The notes beneath the pieces are model-generated. The model did not search any database. It had not been told where the DNA came from and worked only from the letters and a program-made list of their open reading frames with translations. From an uncultured Opitutia bacterium (GTDB lineage Bacteria; Verrucomicrobiota; Verrucomicrobiia; Opitutales; Coraliomargaritaceae), in contig CALBPO010000064.1 of the NCBI GenBank assembly GCA_937899295.1, positions 1 through 11,218 on the forward strand: a stretch of DNA of 11,218 nt, given 5' to 3'. A program made the translations under genes and the position numbers. Shown here piece by piece: positions 6,823 through 11,218 of this stretch (the stretch's first letter is position 1; the number at the start of each line of letters is the position of its first letter).

Positions 6823-7632
6823 ATGAATCGGATCGAAAAGGCTTTTGCAATAGCTCGCGAAGAAAAGCGTGCCGTCTTTGTCGGCTACCTCTGCGCAGGT
6901 GACCCTGACTTTGATAGCTCGGTTGAAGCTTGTCGTGCTGTAATTGAATCAGGTGTTGACGTGCTAGAGATCGGGGTGCCGTTTTCCGATCCCCTGGCGG
7001 ATGGTCTGACCAATCAGCTCGCCGCCCAACGCGCATTAGAAAGCGGCAGCACCAGCAAGAACGTACTTAAACTCGTCCGCGCTATTCGTGATTTCAGCGA
7101 AGTGCCTCTAGTTTTCTACACCTATTATAACCTAGTTTTTGCAAAGGGTAGTGATACTTACGTGGCTGAGGCTAAATCCGCTGGTCTCGACGGTATTCTC
7201 ACGCTCGATTTACCACCAGAAGAAGCGGACGAGCACCTTGAAGCCTGCGAAAAGTACGATCTTAAGACCGTCTTCATAGTAGCACCTACCACACCGGAAA
7301 GCCGGCTAGAAATAATCTGTAAAGCAACGACTGGCTTTGTCTACTACGTCTCCCGCGAGGGAGTGACTGGAGAACAAACTTCTCTGTCAGACAGCATTGC
7401 TAGCAACGTTTCTCAAATCAAACAACACACCGAGATGCCAGTTGTGGTTGGCTTTGGCATCTCCAAGGCTGACAACGTTCGCACCGTCTCCCAAGCGGCC
7501 GATGGGGTCGTCGTCGGCAGTGCCATTGTTAACTGTATTGCCGAAAATTCGACTGATAAAGAAGCTATGGTACAATCGCTTCGCGCAAAGATGGCGATGC
7601 TACTTGAGGGGAACTCGCTAGCTAAGACGTAG
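6823..7632 (+). CDS. trpA: Tryptophan synthase alpha chain
   Basis: Cleaves indole-3-glycerol phosphate to indole and glyceraldehyde 3-phosphate; indole then passes to TrpB. The 269 residues match the family. YLCAGDP (22-28) is the first conserved loop. EIGVPFSDPLADG (49-61) carries the catalytic Glu49 and Asp60. YYNLVF (101-106) and YYVSREGVTGEQ (174-185) match the Tyr and loop-6 regions, and VVVGFGIS (207-214) and GVVVGSAIV (228-236) form the phosphate-binding end. Residue 62, usually Pro in the DGP loop, is Leu here. The gene stands alone: no trpB or other trp gene is in the window. It follows the cyclase fusion by 97 bases, in which I see no attenuator or T-box, and it converges on hemE. 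Confidence 0.97.
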   Translation: MNRIEKAFAIAREEKRAVFVGYLCAGDPDFDSSVEACRAVIESGVDVLEIGVPFSDPLADGLTNQLAAQRALESGSTSKNVLKLVRAIRDFSEVPLVFYTYYNLVFAKGSDTYVAEAKSAGLDGILTLDLPPEEADEHLEACEKYDLKTVFIVAPTTPESRLEIICKATTGFVYYVSREGVTGEQTSLSDSIASNVSQIKQHTEMPVVVGFGISKADNVRTVSQAADGVVVGSAIVNCIAENSTDKEAMVQSLRAKMAMLLEGNSLAKT

Positions 7633-7649
7633 TTCGTTTTTTTGATCGT

Positions 7650-7717
7650 GGGCCTGCTCGCATGTGAGCGCTCTAATGCGGTGGCGAGGGCCCGACTCTT
7701 ACCCCTGCCTGCGGGCC
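7650..7717. terminator. GC-rich inverted repeats between convergent trpA and hemE
   Basis: Two mutually exclusive hairpins share one arm. GGGCC-tg-CTCGC (7650-7661) pairs with GCGAGGGCCC (7684-7693) with a 2-base bulge. GGCCCG (7689-7694) pairs with CGGGCC (7712-7717) around a 17-base loop. They lie between the stop codons of two convergent genes, where a bidirectional terminator is expected. Neither strand has a T-run straight after the stem, so intrinsic termination is only possible, not shown. Confidence 0.35.
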
Positions 7718-7727
7718 TAATATGCAA

Positions 7728-8759
7728 CTACGCGTTCTTCTGGCCAGTGACGACTTCCATCAGCGCCTCAACGCATTCGATCTTGGCGCTAGGGATCATG
7801 CCGTGCCCCAGGTTGAAAATGAAGCCGGGCTGATCGCCAGCCTCATCTAGCACACGCAGGGCTTCGCGGCGGGTGATATCGGGAGTCATCGTTAGGACAA
7901 CAGGATCGAGGTTACCTTGTACTGCTGCCCCGTGACCGATGCTTTGGCGCATACTACGAAGATTCATTGTCCAATCAAGGCTGAGGATCTTCGCGCCCGT
8001 TTGCATGAGCTCGGGCACTTTTTGTCCCATACCTTTAGCGTATAGGATCACGGGCACGCGCTCTTTGAGTTCCTTAATGATATGATGAATCCAGCGTAGC
8101 GACCAAGCCTCATAGTGCGTGGAGGGGCAAATCGAGCCCCATGAGTCAAAGATTTGCAGGGCGTCCGCACCGGCGTCGATTTGCATGTGGAGATACTCAA
8201 CGATGCCATCGGTTAACTTTTGCATGAGCATCTCAAAAAGCTCGGGCTGATCCCAAGCGAGTTGCTTGATTTTGACGAAGTCTTTAGCAGAGCCACCCTC
8301 GACCATATAGCATGCCAGCGTCCAAGGAGAGCCGCAGAAGCCTAGCAATGCAGTGTCTTCGCCTAGTTTACTTCGGCTTAGGGTCAGTGCGTCGGCTACG
8401 TATTTTAGATTTTCTGTAATCTTGGTATTATCCAGGGCTTCTATCTTAGTCTTCGTGTCGAGTAGGTAGTCCATCCCGATGCCACCCTGATCGCGGAAAT
8501 GGTAGCCTTGTCCGAGGGCTTCGGGAATGACTAGGATATCTGAAAAGATAATCGCTGCATCGAGTGGAAAGCGACGCATGGGTTGCAATGTGACTTCGGC
8601 AGCCAACTCAGGTGTACGCACCATGGTGACAAAGTCATACTGCGTCTTCAGTTCGCGATACTCAGGCAAGTAGCGTCCAGCCTGACGCATTAGCCAAATT
8701 GGCGGACGGTCGACAGTTTGTTGGTGGGCTGCAGCGAGGAAACGTTGGCGAGGAGTCAT
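7728..8759 (-). CDS. hemE: Uroporphyrinogen decarboxylase
   Basis: Cytosolic haem-pathway enzyme that removes four acetate carboxyls from uroporphyrinogen III to give coproporphyrinogen III. The 343 residues fit the family. WLMRQAGRYLPEY (22-34) carries the substrate-binding Arg25 and Arg29. FSDIL (72-76) carries the invariant Asp74. GFCGSPWTLACYMVEGG and, near the end, FNLGHGMIPSA are further signatures. The ATG at 8759 is chosen because MTPRQRFLAA is the standard family N-terminus; the frame stays open to 8921, but that part overlaps hemF in another frame. hemE starts 10 bases after the hemF stop on the same strand, so the two form a short operon whose products act consecutively (HemE, then HemF). 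Confidence 0.97.
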   Translation of the reverse strand: MTPRQRFLAAAHQQTVDRPPIWLMRQAGRYLPEYRELKTQYDFVTMVRTPELAAEVTLQPMRRFPLDAAIIFSDILVIPEALGQGYHFRDQGGIGMDYLLDTKTKIEALDNTKITENLKYVADALTLSRSKLGEDTALLGFCGSPWTLACYMVEGGSAKDFVKIKQLAWDQPELFEMLMQKLTDGIVEYLHMQIDAGADALQIFDSWGSICPSTHYEAWSLRWIHHIIKELKERVPVILYAKGMGQKVPELMQTGAKILSLDWTMNLRSMRQSIGHGAAVQGNLDPVVLTMTPDITRREALRVLDEAGDQPGFIFNLGHGMIPSAKIECVEALMEVVTGQKNA

Positions 8760-8769
8760 TACAAAAAAA

Positions 8770-10659
<1,890 letters not shown>

Positions 10660-11218
10660 TGTTCAGGCTGGGGACTTAGGTATTCCAGATTCTGGACAGG
10701 CTTTGCGAGTAAGCACGACTGGAGGCCTCATCATAATGGAGCTGGTGCCAGAGGCCGACGCAGACGATTGGTGGAGCGACAAGTTGGTGATCATGAAGCG
10801 CGTTGTTTGATGCGTCGAATTCTGAATCAATTGCGTGAATTGGCTGGTTCACTGAACGTGGCCGTGATCATCATAACAGCGCATAAAGGCAAATCAAAAC
10901 GTCATCAAAACCTGTTGTCGCTTGTTGAACATGAAGCAGATCAACATCTGATTGAACATTCAAGCATTCGTCGAAACGCTCCACTTTTGCTGTCTCACAA
11001 AAGGATTGCAGAGCTGAAGAGGCAGATGGTAATTCAGAGTTTACTTTGAACGATTACACAAGAAGAGTAGATGTCAAATTCATTAAAGTAAAAGATCCAA
11101 AACTTGGCGACATTTTTGCTCCTGATAACTGCGAAAAAATTCAAGGAGAAAAAGAGCAGTCTCCATACGCTTTGAGAGAAACCTACACTGAGTTCAAGGA
11201 ATTTGAAGCTGGTACTTA
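10660..11218 (+). pseudogene. Frame-broken remnant resembling a RecA-fold/AAA ATPase (RepA- or DnaB-like)
   Basis: After the epimerase breaks off, coding-like sequence appears in three successive frames. Frame A (about 10650-10810) reads DLGIPDSGQALRV...GLIIMELVPEADADDWW and stops at TGA 10808. Frame B (ATG 10810 to 11049) reads MRRILNQLRELAGSLNVAVI, then IITAHKGKSK and EADQHLIEH. Frame C (open from 10956 past the window end) reads FAVSQKDCRAEEADGN, then FTLNDYTRRVDVKFIKVKD. The order of a hydrophobic strand, a helix with L..LA..LNVAVI, a strand ending in H-K and then AD..L resembles the second half of RepA-type (AAA_25) or DnaB-type ATPases. One extra T in TTT (10806-10808) and one in TTTT (10985-10988) would make a single continuous frame. 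The Walker A region is not present. The sequence is more A/T-rich than the upstream genes. The family call is tentative. Confidence 0.35.

Noticed and set aside
7633..7727. Small gene between trpA and hemE (a plus-strand frame from 7642)
   Set aside because: It runs into hemE antisense, has no ribosome binding site, and the sequence is better explained by the convergent hairpins.

Overview
The window reads as a chromosomal segment of a Gram-negative, aerobic, respiring bacterium, most likely a verrucomicrobial lineage related to Opitutales/Puniceicoccaceae. This placement is an inference. It rests on a DnaG primase whose zinc-binding residues are largely replaced, weak Shine-Dalgarno sequences, scattered rather than operonic trp and nuo genes, and a Lys/Ala/Pro-rich N-terminus on the gene after dnaG. 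No rRNA, tRNA, CRISPR array or intact mobile element is visible.

Layout. On the minus strand (1-3667) lie a tetratricopeptide-repeat lipoprotein, then dnaG, then the first 24 codons of a Lys-rich protein that runs off the left edge (possibly sigma factor RpoD, by the dnaG-rpoD arrangement). Divergently, on the plus strand (3753-7632), come an exported DUF362-family protein, a solitary nuoA (complex I subunit A), a three-domain protein joining a PTS EIIA domain, a pyruvate-kinase-C-like domain and a diadenylate cyclase domain, and a solitary trpA. Converging on trpA, the minus strand (7728-9699) carries hemF and hemE, successive users of coproporphyrinogen/uroporphyrinogen chemistry in haem synthesis. 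Divergent from hemF is an atypical NAD-dependent epimerase (from 9754).

The right end is abnormal. The epimerase is recognisable only to about 10660, has no stop codon where the family ends, and runs into unrelated sequence with a lower GC look. That sequence holds fragments of what resembles a RecA-fold/AAA ATPase, spread over three frames. Adding one T to each of two T-runs (10806-10808 and 10985-10988) would rejoin the fragments. It is either a decayed foreign gene that truncated the epimerase or an assembly or base-calling fault.

How the genes work together. Most are core housekeeping genes: replication priming, respiration, tryptophan and haem. The most interesting gene is the EIIA/diadenylate cyclase fusion, which physically links phosphotransferase signalling to c-di-AMP synthesis. 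Its DAC domain has DGA intact but RHA in place of the usual RHR.
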